This document shows, one piece after another, positions 1-6,478 of a DNA stretch of 64,000 bases (position 1 is the first letter of the stretch; the number at the start of each line of letters is the position of its first letter). This stretch comes from Serratia nematodiphila DZ0503SBS1 (GTDB lineage: Bacteria > Pseudomonadota > Gammaproteobacteria > Enterobacterales > Enterobacteriaceae). Under the pieces are notes generated by a model, which made no database searches, was not told where the DNA came from, and saw nothing but the letters and a program-made list of their open reading frames with translations. The stretch spans positions 2,604,001-2,668,000 of the forward strand of contig NZ_JPUX01000001.1 of assembly GCF_000738675.1 (NCBI RefSeq). The letters run 5' to 3'. Both the position numbers and the translations under genes were made by a program.

Positions 1-755
1 AGATCTTTGAGCAGGTGTATTACGTCGGCACGAGCAACCTGTCGTCGGTATTGTTGAGCACGCCGCAGGGATTGATTTTGATCGATGCGGGGTTGGAGAG
101 CAGTGCACCGGGCATCAAAGCGAATATCGAACGGCTGGGGTTTAGCATTAAGGATCTGAAATATATCCTGAACAGCCATGCAAGGCTCGATCAGGCCGGC
201 GGCATTGCGCAGCTGAAACGCTGGAGCGGCGCGAGGCTGGTGGCCAGCGCGGCCAATGCGCGGCAGTTGGCGTTAGGTGGACGGCAGGATTTCGCGTTGG
301 GGGATACGCTCACTTTCCCGGCCGTGCAAACGGATATTGTGGTTGCCGATGGCGACAGCATCACCCTTGGCGGCCTGACGCTGACCGCGATGATGACGCC
401 GGGGCATCTGCCGGGCGCGACGTCGTGGTTGACCACGCTACGGCATAACGGCAAGCCGTATCGCTTTATCTATGCTGACAGCCTGGCTACACCGGGTTAC
501 TACCTGATCGGCAACAAAAACTATCCGCAGCTGATTGAGGACATTCGCGGCAGTTTCGCCCGTTTGGCGCGGGTGCAGGCGGATATATTTATCGCCAATA
601 AAGGGACGCGTTTCGCTTTGGCCGACAAATGGCGGCGTTTGCAGGCCGGCGATACGCAGGCATTTATCGATCCCGCAGGGCTGCAGCGTTACGTGCAGGA
701 GTCACAGCAGGGGTTTGAAGAGCAGCTGAAACGACAGGAAAACGTCAAACGCTGA
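1..755 (+). CDS. Subclass B3 metallo-beta-lactamase-like hydrolase, 5' truncated by window edge
   Basis: MBL-fold hydrolase. The reading frame is open to the first base, so the GTG at position 15 is probably not the start and the signal peptide lies outside. Residues are numbered from that GTG, with standard BBL positions in brackets. The first metal motif is degenerate: H55 (116) and D59 (120) are kept, but R57 replaces His118 and Q60 replaces His121. H131 (196) is kept in TPGH, and K196 stands where His263 is expected. Length and the TPGHLPGATSW block fit subclass B3. The Arg/Gln/Lys set matches the B3-RQK variants I know from SPR-1-like Serratia enzymes. Beta-lactamase activity is inferred from family only. 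Confidence 0.85.
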   Translation, partial: IFEQVYYVGTSNLSSVLLSTPQGLILIDAGLESSAPGIKANIERLGFSIKDLKYILNSHARLDQAGGIAQLKRWSGARLVASAANARQLALGGRQDFALGDTLTFPAVQTDIVVADGDSITLGGLTLTAMMTPGHLPGATSWLTTLRHNGKPYRFIYADSLATPGYYLIGNKNYPQLIEDIRGSFARLARVQADIFIANKGTRFALADKWRRLQAGDTQAFIDPAGLQRYVQESQQGFEEQLKRQENVKR

Positions 756-814
756 TCGACGAGCGTAAACCGCACCGATCGACAAACGGGAATTTGTAGA
801 AAAGCCTTTCCACT

Positions 815-824
815 TCTAGACTTA
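815..824 (+). promoter_or_regulatory. Candidate sigma-S type -10 element of osmE
   Basis: TCTAGACTTA resembles the extended -10 favoured by RpoS (TCTAYACTTAA) and lies about 35 bases before the osmE start. E. coli osmE is osmotically and stationary-phase induced, which fits. Match judged by eye. Confidence 0.4.
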
Positions 825-857
825 GGGGACAACAAACGTACTCCAAGAGGACAAGCT

Positions 858-1187
858 ATGACGAAGAAGTTGGTTTTGGCCGTCGGTACTGCAGCGGTAT
901 TTTCCATTCTTGCCGGCTGCACCGCCTATGACCGTGCAACCAGTTATGTCAATGAGCCGGTGGTCAGCGATGTCAAAGTAGGGATGACCAAGCAGCAGGT
1001 GCGGGCGATTGCCGGTCCGCCGTCGACGTCTGCCACGCTGATTCATGCGCAAGGCACTTGCGATACCTATGCGGTCGCGCCGCGCGATGGCAAGGTGCAA
1101 ACGTACTTTGTCAGCTACAACGACACGGGCCATGTCATGAACAAGGGCTATCAAACCTGTTCCGACTACGATTCGCAGCCGAAGTAA
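858..1187 (+). CDS. osmE: OsmE, osmotically inducible lipoprotein
   Basis: Small outer-membrane lipoprotein of 109 residues. The N-terminus is a lipoprotein signal ending in a lipobox (LAGC, Cys at about residue 21), followed by TAYDR exactly as in E. coli OsmE. The body is a SmpA/OmlA (BamE-like) domain with the conserved DVKVGMTKQQV helix and a C-terminal DTGHVMNKGYQTC segment. The start is supported by an AGAGG ribosome site. It stands alone between a sigma-S-like -10 and its own terminator, so it is monocistronic. Its role in envelope stress is known only generally. Confidence 0.93.
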   Translation: MTKKLVLAVGTAAVFSILAGCTAYDRATSYVNEPVVSDVKVGMTKQQVRAIAGPPSTSATLIHAQGTCDTYAVAPRDGKVQTYFVSYNDTGHVMNKGYQTCSDYDSQPK

Positions 1188-1206
1188 TCGCGTTTCAGCC
1201 GAACAT

Positions 1207-1232
1207 AAAAGCCTCGCTTTTGCGGGGCTTTT
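1207..1232 (+). terminator. Intrinsic terminator of osmE
   Basis: Hairpin AAAAGCCTCGC / GCGGGGCTTTT followed by a T-rich run, 20 bases after the osmE stop. Confidence 0.85.
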
Positions 1233-1344
1233 CATTTTTTAAGCGTTTAAGGCCTGAAGTTTAGGCAACTGCACCGCCCATGCCATTTTTTTGCATCAAA
1301 ATGATAGACATTTCATAACGGTATCGCTAATATCAGCGCCCATT

Positions 1345-1432
1345 GGAAGGATGGCCGAGTGGTTTAAGGCAACGGTCTTGAAAACCGTCGAGTGTAACAG
1401 CTCCCAGAGTTCGAATCTCTGTCCTTCCGCCA
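1345..1432 (+). tRNA. serT: tRNA-Ser (UGA)
   Basis: Complete 88-nt class II tRNA with an encoded CCA. The acceptor GGAAGGA pairs with TCCTTCC, the anticodon loop CTTGAAA reads UGA, there is a long variable arm, and the T arm contains GTTCGAATC. It precedes tRNA-Thr by 6 bases, so the two are probably co-transcribed. Confidence 0.97.
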
Positions 1433-1438
1433 AATTCA

Positions 1439-1514
<76 letters not shown>

Positions 1515-1522
1515 TGAGTGCC

Positions 1523-1556
1523 AAAAAACCGCCAGCCGCAAGGTTGGCGGTTTTTT
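1523..1556 (+). terminator. Terminator after the tRNA pair
   Basis: Perfect inverted repeat AAAAAACCGCCA / TGGCGGTTTTTT with a 10-base loop. Symmetric A and T tracts make it usable from both sides, so it would also end repressor transcription arriving on the minus strand. Confidence 0.9.
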
Positions 1557-1589
1557 GCTTTATGCGGTTCTCAACGCGGCACTCATGGG

Positions 1590-2267
1590 CTAGGGCAGCC
1601 AGGCGCCAAGCACCACCCCGATAATCGCGTACTCATCGGCATTCTGCGCCGGGCAACCCGGCATGCTTCCCTTAAGCCATCGATGCCCGGCTTCCTCGAC
1701 ATACCTTCTAAAGATGAGTTCCGCGCTGTCACAGCGTTTCGCTATCACCTTATCGCCGGACATAAGCTCGGTTATGCCGGCAGTAACGGGTTCGACAAGT
1801 ATCAAGGCGCCCTTTGGGTAATTGGCGCCGGCAGAGCCGTTCATCGTGTCATCCCGCACCGGCAACCAGTAGGCCTGAGCGCTGCATTGCACCATTGCCG
1901 GGTAGTGGACGGTCGTTCCTTTGCGAAGCTGTTCATGAGATAACGGCAATGTCCATGCCAGCAGCGGAAGCGTTTTACCCAAGGTCTGTGCTGTCTTCTG
2001 CCTGACGGGGCGTAGCCCGATTTGCTCCAGGCCATCCAGCCAGCCGATTTGCACGGCGAAGTACTGTTCAATCCTTCGCGCCATATCGCCACTGATGCCC
2101 TTTTTGCCTTTCTTGCCCGGCGGGTAGAGCAGGCGAGAGACATAGTCCGCGGCAATACCGAGCGCCTCCGCAAGGCGCTTTTGTCCCCCGACGCCGAGGT
2201 TATCGATCAGGATGATCAGGCGCTCTCGCCGCATCTCCTGGAGGTGCATTTTTTGCTCGTTTTTCAT
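1590..2267 (-). CDS. CI-like phage repressor, HTH plus S24-type C-terminal domain with altered catalytic residues
   Basis: Repressor of 225 residues. The start at 2267 is chosen because the protein then begins MKNEQKMHLQ; the longer frame would run through the operators. An N-terminal helix-turn-helix (about residues 25-60, including KRLAEALGIAADYVSRLL) is followed by a LexA/CI-like S24 dimerisation domain. Where active members have a catalytic Ser (GDSM), this one has T141 (DDTM). The Lys strand reads LIFRRY, with Arg at 187/188. The region that normally carries the Ala-Gly cleavage bond reads PLLAWTLPL. Autocleavage therefore looks lost. It is divergent from Q across two operators and probably autoregulates. 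Confidence 0.82.
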   Translation of the reverse strand: MKNEQKMHLQEMRRERLIILIDNLGVGGQKRLAEALGIAADYVSRLLYPPGKKGKKGISGDMARRIEQYFAVQIGWLDGLEQIGLRPVRQKTAQTLGKTLPLLAWTLPLSHEQLRKGTTVHYPAMVQCSAQAYWLPVRDDTMNGSAGANYPKGALILVEPVTAGITELMSGDKVIAKRCDSAELIFRRYVEEAGHRWLKGSMPGCPAQNADEYAIIGVVLGAWLP

Positions 2268-2285
2268 GGGGTCATCGTACCTAAA

Positions 2286-2301
2286 TTTACCTGTAGGTAA
2301 A
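2286..2301. promoter_or_regulatory. Operator 1 for the CI-like repressor
   Basis: Perfect inverted repeat TTTACCTGTAGGTAAA (7-base arms, 2-base spacer), 19 bases before the repressor start, in the gap between the divergent repressor and Q. Confidence 0.65.
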
Positions 2302-2325
2302 TGGATTTTCGCTATTGAAAAAAAG

Positions 2326-2339
2326 ATACCTCTGGGTAT
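2326..2339. promoter_or_regulatory. Operator 2 for the CI-like repressor
   Basis: ATACCTCTGGGTAT shares the TACCT...GGTA core of operator 1 in the same symmetric layout. The centres are 39 bases apart (2293.5 and 2332.5), close to four helical turns, which suits cooperative binding. Confidence 0.6.
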
Positions 2340-2508
2340 ACTTGGCACTGGTTATTTATACAGTATTTGATGTAATACCCTCGGCGAGCACGCCGGGCGG
2401 AGCGGTTGTTGCGTGTTGGCGCACGCCGAGCAGAAGAGCGGCTCGACCGACGTCGGTCAACGACATGGAGCCCTGGCGATGTGGCAAACGCCCAAAGGAG
2501 GTGGAAGC

Positions 2509-2871
2509 ATGAGAGATATGAATGAAGTGTTGGAGCGGTGGGGCGTATGGGCCAGGGATAACAGCGGCATCGATTATTCCCCCATTGCTGCCGGGTTCAG
2601 AGGGCTGTTGTCCTATAAATCGAAAGGTGAACGTTCCTGCTGCGATGATGATGGCCTGGTGATCGACGGTTGCGTGGGCAGATTGAAGAAATACAAACCC
2701 GAAGAGTTCGATCTCATCATTGCCCACCATGTTTATGGCATATCTCTGCGTAAGATCGCCCTGAAAAGGAAATGTTCAGACGGTACGATACGCAAAGAGA
2801 TGCAAACGGCGGAGGGATTCATCGGGGGATGCCTGGCGATGTTGGATATAAAGTTGAGTATGGATCGCTGA
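2509..2871 (+). CDS. Phage antitermination protein Q
   Basis: Lambdoid late antiterminator of 120 residues, of the family typified by MRDIQ...LERWG proteins. Q binds DNA at the late promoter, loads onto paused RNA polymerase and makes it ignore terminators. Features: N-terminal VLERWGVWARD, central CCDDDGLVIDGCVGRLKK, and a C-terminal HTH-like YGISLRKIALKRKCSDGTIRK. The ATG at 2509 is chosen because AAAGGAGGTGG lies directly upstream; the longer frame from 2413 has no such site. It sits between the CI operators and the terminator array, the position Q has in lambda. Confidence 0.88.
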   Translation: MRDMNEVLERWGVWARDNSGIDYSPIAAGFRGLLSYKSKGERSCCDDDGLVIDGCVGRLKKYKPEEFDLIIAHHVYGISLRKIALKRKCSDGTIRKEMQTAEGFIGGCLAMLDIKLSMDR

Positions 2872-2928
2872 AACTGCTGTCGTTGAAGTTGATGAGGGTT
2901 TATTTCTCGTTTCACTGTGACATCAGGA

Positions 2929-2958
2929 ATAACAATAGCGTATGCGCGTTGCAATAAT
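2929..2958 (+). promoter_or_regulatory. Candidate late promoter (pR'-like)
   Basis: ATAACA (4/6 to -35) is separated by 18 bases from AATAAT (5/6 to -10). The predicted start is near 2965, just before the first repeat unit. Position and logic fit a Q-dependent late promoter, but the match is modest and other placements in 2872-2967 are possible. Confidence 0.35.
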
Positions 2959-3039
2959 TTAAAAAAAGACTCACGCGTACGCAAATAAGCGCGTAATCTG
3001 ATAAAACTGAGTCGTTGCCGGCGCCGCCGCACGATAACT

Positions 3040-3070
3040 AAACCTCGCTCCGGCGGGGTTCTGTTTTTTT
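3040..3070 (+). terminator. Tandem terminator 1
   Basis: AACCTCGC pairs with GCGGGGTT around a TCCG loop; CTG and seven T follow. Confidence 0.85.
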
Positions 3071-3151
3071 ATAATAAAAGACTCACGCGTACGCAAATAA
3101 ACGCGTAATCTGATAAAACTGAGTCGTTGCCGGCGCCGCCGCGCGATAACA

Positions 3152-3182
3152 AAACCTCGCTCCGGCGGGGTTTTGTTTTTTT
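3152..3182 (+). terminator. Tandem terminator 2
   Basis: AAACCTCGC pairs with GCGGGGTTT around TCCG (one G-T pair), then TGTTTTTTT. Confidence 0.88.
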
Positions 3183-3263
3183 ATAATAAAAGACTCACGC
3201 GTACGCAAATAAACGCGTAATCTGATAAAACTGAGTCGTTGCCGGCGCCGCCGCACGATAACT

Positions 3264-3294
3264 AAACCTCGCTCCGGCGGGGTTTTGTTTTTTT
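3264..3294 (+). terminator. Tandem terminator 3
   Basis: Same stem, loop and T tract as terminator 2. Confidence 0.88.
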
Positions 3295-3375
3295 ATAATA
3301 AAAGACTCACGCGTACGCAAATAAACGCGTAATCTGATAAAACTGAGTCGTTGCCGGCGCCGCCGCACAATAACT

Positions 3376-3406
3376 AAATCTCGCTCAGGCGGGTTTTTTC
3401 ATTTTT
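3376..3406 (+). terminator. Tandem terminator 4 (diverged)
   Basis: CTCGC pairs with GCGGG around TCAG, followed by TTTTTT. The stem is shorter than in the other copies, with a T-T mismatch before the A/T base. Confidence 0.7.
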
Positions 3407-3673
3407 AGCCTCCTTGTCAAAACGGTTAATCACTCACTGAATAATGACTGTCGTTGAATGACCACGACGGGAGGCTAATCCTTCTCCTTTATAAAGCGGC
3501 GCAATTCTTATTTATCTGCTCAGGTTGAACAGAATGGATAAGCCATTTTCGATAGCGTAAATGGCCGCTTTTTAAATGGAACAGGAATGACGAAGAGGGG
3601 CGCCGCATTTAGCCGCTCTTTTCCATGACTCCCGACGATCGGGCTATGCCCCGGTAAGGGGAGGGTGATGATT
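3407..3673 (+). other. Non-coding leader between terminator array and holin
   Basis: No gene seen. It ends in the strong ribosome site AAGGGGAGG at 3656-3664. A small hairpin (TGCCCC / GGGG) lies just before that site and could tune holin translation. Confidence 0.5.
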
Positions 3674-3979
3674 ATGCCTTGGAAAAATGAACCAAACATC
3701 CTTTCAATGCTGCTTGCTTTCGGCATGACGCTGCTGGGGGCGATCGCCAGCTATTCCTTCAAGGTTTTGAACGGCGAAACTTTTAGCTGGAGGACGCTGT
3801 TTTTGCAGCTGTTCGTCTCTATTTTCGCTGGCTTGACCATGGTGATGATTGCGCTGCATTACGACTGGCCTTCGGAGGTGATGGGCGGCGTATGCGGCAT
3901 GGCGGGGTGGTCGGGAGCATCGCTGATCAAGGCATTGGAACGCCGATTTCTCAATAAAGCGTCAGGAGGAAATCAATGA
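3674..3979 (+). CDS. Phage holin
   Basis: Small inner-membrane protein of 101 residues that would open the membrane to release the endolysin. Three hydrophobic stretches are visible: LSMLLAFGMTLLGAIASY; a middle one including LFLQLFVSIFAGLTMVMIAL; and a weaker MGGVCGMAGWSGASLI. A charged tail follows, the layout of lambda-S-like holins. The ATG at 3674 has the best spacing (9 bases) from AAGGGGAGG; GTG 3665 and ATG 3668 are too close. The stop overlaps the endolysin start (ATGA), a lysis cassette. Confidence 0.8.
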   Translation: MPWKNEPNILSMLLAFGMTLLGAIASYSFKVLNGETFSWRTLFLQLFVSIFAGLTMVMIALHYDWPSEVMGGVCGMAGWSGASLIKALERRFLNKASGGNQ

Positions 3980-4416
3980 AGATAAGTGACGATGGCATGG
4001 CGCTGATTAAGCGTTTCGAAGGCCTGCGGTTGCAGGCTTATCAGGACTCGGTCGGCGTTTGGACCATCGGCTATGGGTGGACTCAACCGGTAGCGGGACG
4101 AAAAGTGGGGGCCGGCATGGCGATCGATGCCGCAACGGCCGAGCGTTTGCTGGTGTGCGGTGTCGCCCAATTCGAACAGGGCGTCGAACGGCTGGTGGCG
4201 GTGACGATCACGCAGGGGCAGTTCGATGCGCTGGTGAGCTTCGCCTATAACCTGGGCTTGCGTGCGCTGGAGAAATCGACGCTGCTGCGCCGGCTGAATG
4301 CCGGCGATCGGCAGGGGGCGGCCGACCAGTTCGGCCGATGGGTGAATGCGGGCGGTGTGCGGCTCGATGGGCTGGTTGCCCGGCGTGCGGCGGAACGCGC
4401 GCTGTTCCTTTCCTGA
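3976..4416 (+). CDS. Endolysin, GH24 lysozyme (muramidase)
   Basis: T4-type lysozyme of 146 residues cutting the MurNAc-GlcNAc bond. The catalytic triad is in place: E15 in KRFEG, D24 in AYQDS, T30 in WTIGYG. The substrate lobe holds QFDALVSFAYNLG and the usual C-terminal GLVARRAAERALFL is present. There is no signal or SAR segment at the N-terminus, so the protein should be cytosolic and depend on the overlapping holin. No spanin (Rz/Rz1) follows, which is unusual for a lambdoid cassette. Confidence 0.93.
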   Translation: MKISDDGMALIKRFEGLRLQAYQDSVGVWTIGYGWTQPVAGRKVGAGMAIDAATAERLLVCGVAQFEQGVERLVAVTITQGQFDALVSFAYNLGLRALEKSTLLRRLNAGDRQGAADQFGRWVNAGGVRLDGLVARRAAERALFLS

Positions 4417-4472
4417 TGCCTGAATGCGTCTGTAAAACGATTCCCCCTCAAAACGACGGAGACCTTGCCCAA

Positions 4473-4862
4473 ATGATTGAAGATGAAATCCAACGCTCGC
4501 TGGCCGCGCTAACCCATCTGGCGGTTCATCCGCTGATCTTGCCGGATCCGCAGCAAGAAGGTGTGACCTATCAGAAGATCAGCGATCTGAAAGTGAACAC
4601 CGGTCTGGTTGACAGTTCGCTGGTGCAGAGCCGTTTTCAGATCGTGCTGTATGTGATCGACGATTACTCCCGGCTGATCGCTCTGGATAAGGCGGTTTTG
4701 AACGCCTGGGAAGGGGTTCGACATGGTCATATCGGCCAATGGCCGGTACAGGCGGTTACGCGCAGCACCCTTTTGCAGAGCGCCACGCCCTTGGCGGATA
4801 ACCGCGTTCAGTATCGGATGGCGCGCGATTACCTCATTACCCATTCCGAGGTGGCGGCGTGA
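4473..4862 (+). CDS. Tail completion / terminator-like protein (DUF3168-like)
   Basis: Protein of 129 residues resembling the DUF3168 (HK97/lambda gpU-like) tail-terminator family in size and position. It begins MIEDEIQRSL and has a central beta-rich FQIVLYVIDD. The ATG at 4473 follows GGAGA at a good distance; an upstream in-frame ATG at 4416 overlapping the endolysin stop is possible. It overlaps the next gene by GTGA. The role in capping the tail tube is inferred from position. In a tailocin this protein would close the head-proximal end. Confidence 0.65.
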   Translation: MIEDEIQRSLAALTHLAVHPLILPDPQQEGVTYQKISDLKVNTGLVDSSLVQSRFQIVLYVIDDYSRLIALDKAVLNAWEGVRHGHIGQWPVQAVTRSTLLQSATPLADNRVQYRMARDYLITHSEVAA

Positions 4863-5251
4863 TCGCCATAAACGTTTCCGGCATGGCGGAATTGGCTCGC
4901 CGCTTGGAAGCGATTCGGCGCGAGGTCGCCAGTCACATTCTGCCGGAGGCAGGCCACGCCGCGCTGGCGCCGCTGCTCAGCACGATGCAGCAGTGTGCCG
5001 AGCGGGGGGCGTCAAACAGCGAGCCATCGCTGAGCGCCGGCATCGCGATACGTCCGGCCGTTACCGGATGGAACGCGGTGACGTTGCGTGTCGGCCCCAG
5101 TAAACAGCATTACCACAGAGCCCTGGCGCAGGAGTACGGCACGGCAACGCAAGCCGCCGCCCCGTTTATTCGCCCTGCGCTGGATCACCATAAGCACCAA
5201 GTGTTACGCATCCTGGCGGCTCACGTCCGCTATGGCATCGAAAACCGGTAG
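4859..5251 (+). CDS. HK97 gp10-like tail component
   Basis: Protein of 130 residues with GTG start overlapping the previous stop. The sequence starts with a GMAELARRLEAI helix and carries RVGPSKQHYHRALAQEYGT, then AAPFIRPALDHHK. That G-x-E-x-GT...PFIRPA pattern is characteristic of HK97-gp10-like tail proteins (neck/tail-completion). In phages it acts at the head-tail joint. Its retention without capsid genes agrees with a role in finishing a free tail. Confidence 0.8.
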   Translation: MIAINVSGMAELARRLEAIRREVASHILPEAGHAALAPLLSTMQQCAERGASNSEPSLSAGIAIRPAVTGWNAVTLRVGPSKQHYHRALAQEYGTATQAAAPFIRPALDHHKHQVLRILAAHVRYGIENR

Positions 5252-5292
5252 CGACCGCTACCATCCTTCATCAAAAAAGAGAGAGAAAAACT

Positions 5293-5748
5293 ATGGCTGA
5301 TAAAACCTCGCCAGAATACGCCATGCTGCCTGCCGGCACTATCGTCAAATGGGGCACCGTCGGGGCTGCACCGACGGCCATGAAGGCGCTGACCAACTGT
5401 AAAGCGGTGGGTGAAATGGGGCAAACCGGCGGTTTTGTCGATTGCACCACTCTGCTGGATACCGCCAAGCAGTTTATTTCCGACCTGCCGGAAGGCGCGG
5501 AGAAGTCCATCGGTTTCATCGACGATCCGTCCAACGCCGATTTCGCGGCGCTGCTGAATGCGGCGGACAAGCGCGAAACGGTGCAGTTCTACGTCGAGCT
5601 GCCGAACGGCCGCACCTCCACCTCCATCCTGTCGCTGTCCGGCTGGAAAATGAATGAGATCACCGCCCCGGCGAGCGAAGTCATTCAGATTACCGTCCAG
5701 GGCAAGCAAAACAGCAACACCTGGGGCTCGGTCACCCCGAAGGTGTGA
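5293..5748 (+). CDS. Major tail tube protein
   Basis: Protein of 151 residues forming the stacked rings of the flexible tail. It begins with an AYA-like extended segment (SPEYAMLPAGTIVKWG) and holds the two conserved blocks of lambda/N15-like tube proteins: a middle ALLNAADKRETVQFYVELPNG and a C-terminal SGWKMNEITAPASEVIQITV. It lies directly before the tail chaperones, the invariable position of the tube gene. No C-terminal Ig-like domain is present, so it is shorter than lambda gpV. Confidence 0.85.
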   Translation: MADKTSPEYAMLPAGTIVKWGTVGAAPTAMKALTNCKAVGEMGQTGGFVDCTTLLDTAKQFISDLPEGAEKSIGFIDDPSNADFAALLNAADKRETVQFYVELPNGRTSTSILSLSGWKMNEITAPASEVIQITVQGKQNSNTWGSVTPKV

Positions 5749-5873
5749 CGAGCCGACGATCGCGCTGGGTTAACGTCTGAGGGCGCTCGGCGCGATCGCT
5801 TCCGCCGCGGGCCATGCGGTCTGCGGCAACCCGCTGATGCGCAGAGTAAACTGAATTGAACAAGGAAAAACCG
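5749..5873 (+). other. Tube-chaperone spacer with inverted repeat
   Basis: 125 bases with no gene. GATCGCGC near 5758 and GCGCGATC near 5790 form a hairpin that could serve as an mRNA processing or stability element after the very abundant tube protein. Confidence 0.4.
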
Positions 5874-6239
5874 ATGAGTGAGAAATACGATCTGAAAGCG
5901 CTGAAAGCGGCGCTGCTGAAATCCGACGATCACGTGATTGAAACGCAGATTTTTGGCGCCAAAGCCTTTATTCGCCGCCTGAAAGCGGCGGAGCTGCAGG
6001 AAAACGAAGACGGCATGAAGGCCGCCATCGACAGCGGTGACATGCGCAAAGCCGCTCAGCTCAACGTGCAGCTGCTGCTGTCATGCCTGATGACGCCGGA
6101 CGGCAAACGTATCCCGGCCGGCGCCTTGCCGAGCGTAGACGATCTGCTGGCGGCGCACGACAACCCAACGCTGGTCGAAGCCATCGGTGCCGTCAAGCGC
6201 CATGCGGTCGGTAGCCTGGAGGAAGCGGAAAAAAACTGA
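5874..6239 (+). CDS. Tail assembly chaperone (gpG-like)
   Basis: Protein of 121 residues, mostly helical, that keeps the tape measure soluble while the tube polymerises. The ATG at 5874 follows AAGGAAAA; the TTG at 5856 is not needed. It ends in EEAEKN at a TGA placed directly after an A-AAA-AAC slippery heptamer, the classical layout of the gpG/gpGT pair. It shows no strong sequence identity to lambda gpG, as usual; identity rests on size, position and the slip site. Confidence 0.85.
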   Translation: MSEKYDLKALKAALLKSDDHVIETQIFGAKAFIRRLKAAELQENEDGMKAAIDSGDMRKAAQLNVQLLLSCLMTPDGKRIPAGALPSVDDLLAAHDNPTLVEAIGAVKRHAVGSLEEAEKN

Positions 6240-6478
6240 CTGACTCGCCCTGGCTGATGTTGGTGTTCCAACTGGCCGATCGCTGGGGTGAGTCGGATCC
6301 TCGCAAGATCGCCGCGCTGCCGGCGCACATCCTGAATCACTGGCGGGCATACTTCAAACTGCAAGGCATGACGGCCGATGCGGCGGAGAGTGCCCCCGTT
6401 CATCAATCCGGTCAGCCCGCGCAAAGCAGTATTGATATGCAGTGTGCTGACGTTATGCGAGTGCTGGGAAATGGCTGA
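5874..6478 (+). CDS. Tail assembly chaperone gpGT, -1 frameshift product
   Basis: A minority of ribosomes slip at 6230-6236 and extend gpG by about 80 residues. The extension begins KKLTDSPWLMLVFQLADRWG and ends VMRVLGNG, with the stop overlapping the tape-measure start. The T extension contacts the tape-measure protein in lambda. The downstream frame has no credible start and ribosome site of its own, which supports synthesis by frameshift. Coordinates span both frames; the join is at 6236. Confidence 0.82.
6230..6236 (+). promoter_or_regulatory. Programmed -1 frameshift site
   Basis: A_AAA_AAC heptamer in the correct phase (codons GAA AAA AAC, then stop TGA). Slipping back one base reads through the stop as AAA AAA CTG ACT and enters the open T frame. 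Confidence 0.88.

Larger units (their letters stand above)
2968..3399 (+). repeat. Four tandem 112-bp units, each ending in an intrinsic terminator
   Basis: Units begin with GACTCACGCG at 2968, 3080, 3192 and 3304, spaced exactly 112. Units 1-3 differ at only a few bases; unit 4 diverges in its last 25 bases. Each unit can fold a 5' hairpin in which GACTC pairs with GAGTC and ACGCGT pairs with ACGCGT. A GGCGCC-rich stretch follows, then a terminator. The junctions of units 1/2, 2/3 and 3/4 contain a perfect TATAAT. No reading frame of note crosses it. It separates Q from the lysis and tail genes. Confidence 0.95.

Noticed and set aside
2315..2512. 65-codon frame from TTG overlapping operator 2
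   Set aside because: TTG start without ribosome site, no family resemblance; the real gene is Q from 2509 with a strong site.
2968..3406. CRISPR-like or satellite-like repeat
   Set aside because: Units are contiguous 112-bp copies with no unique spacers, and every unit ends in a terminator. It is a tandem module array, not CRISPR.
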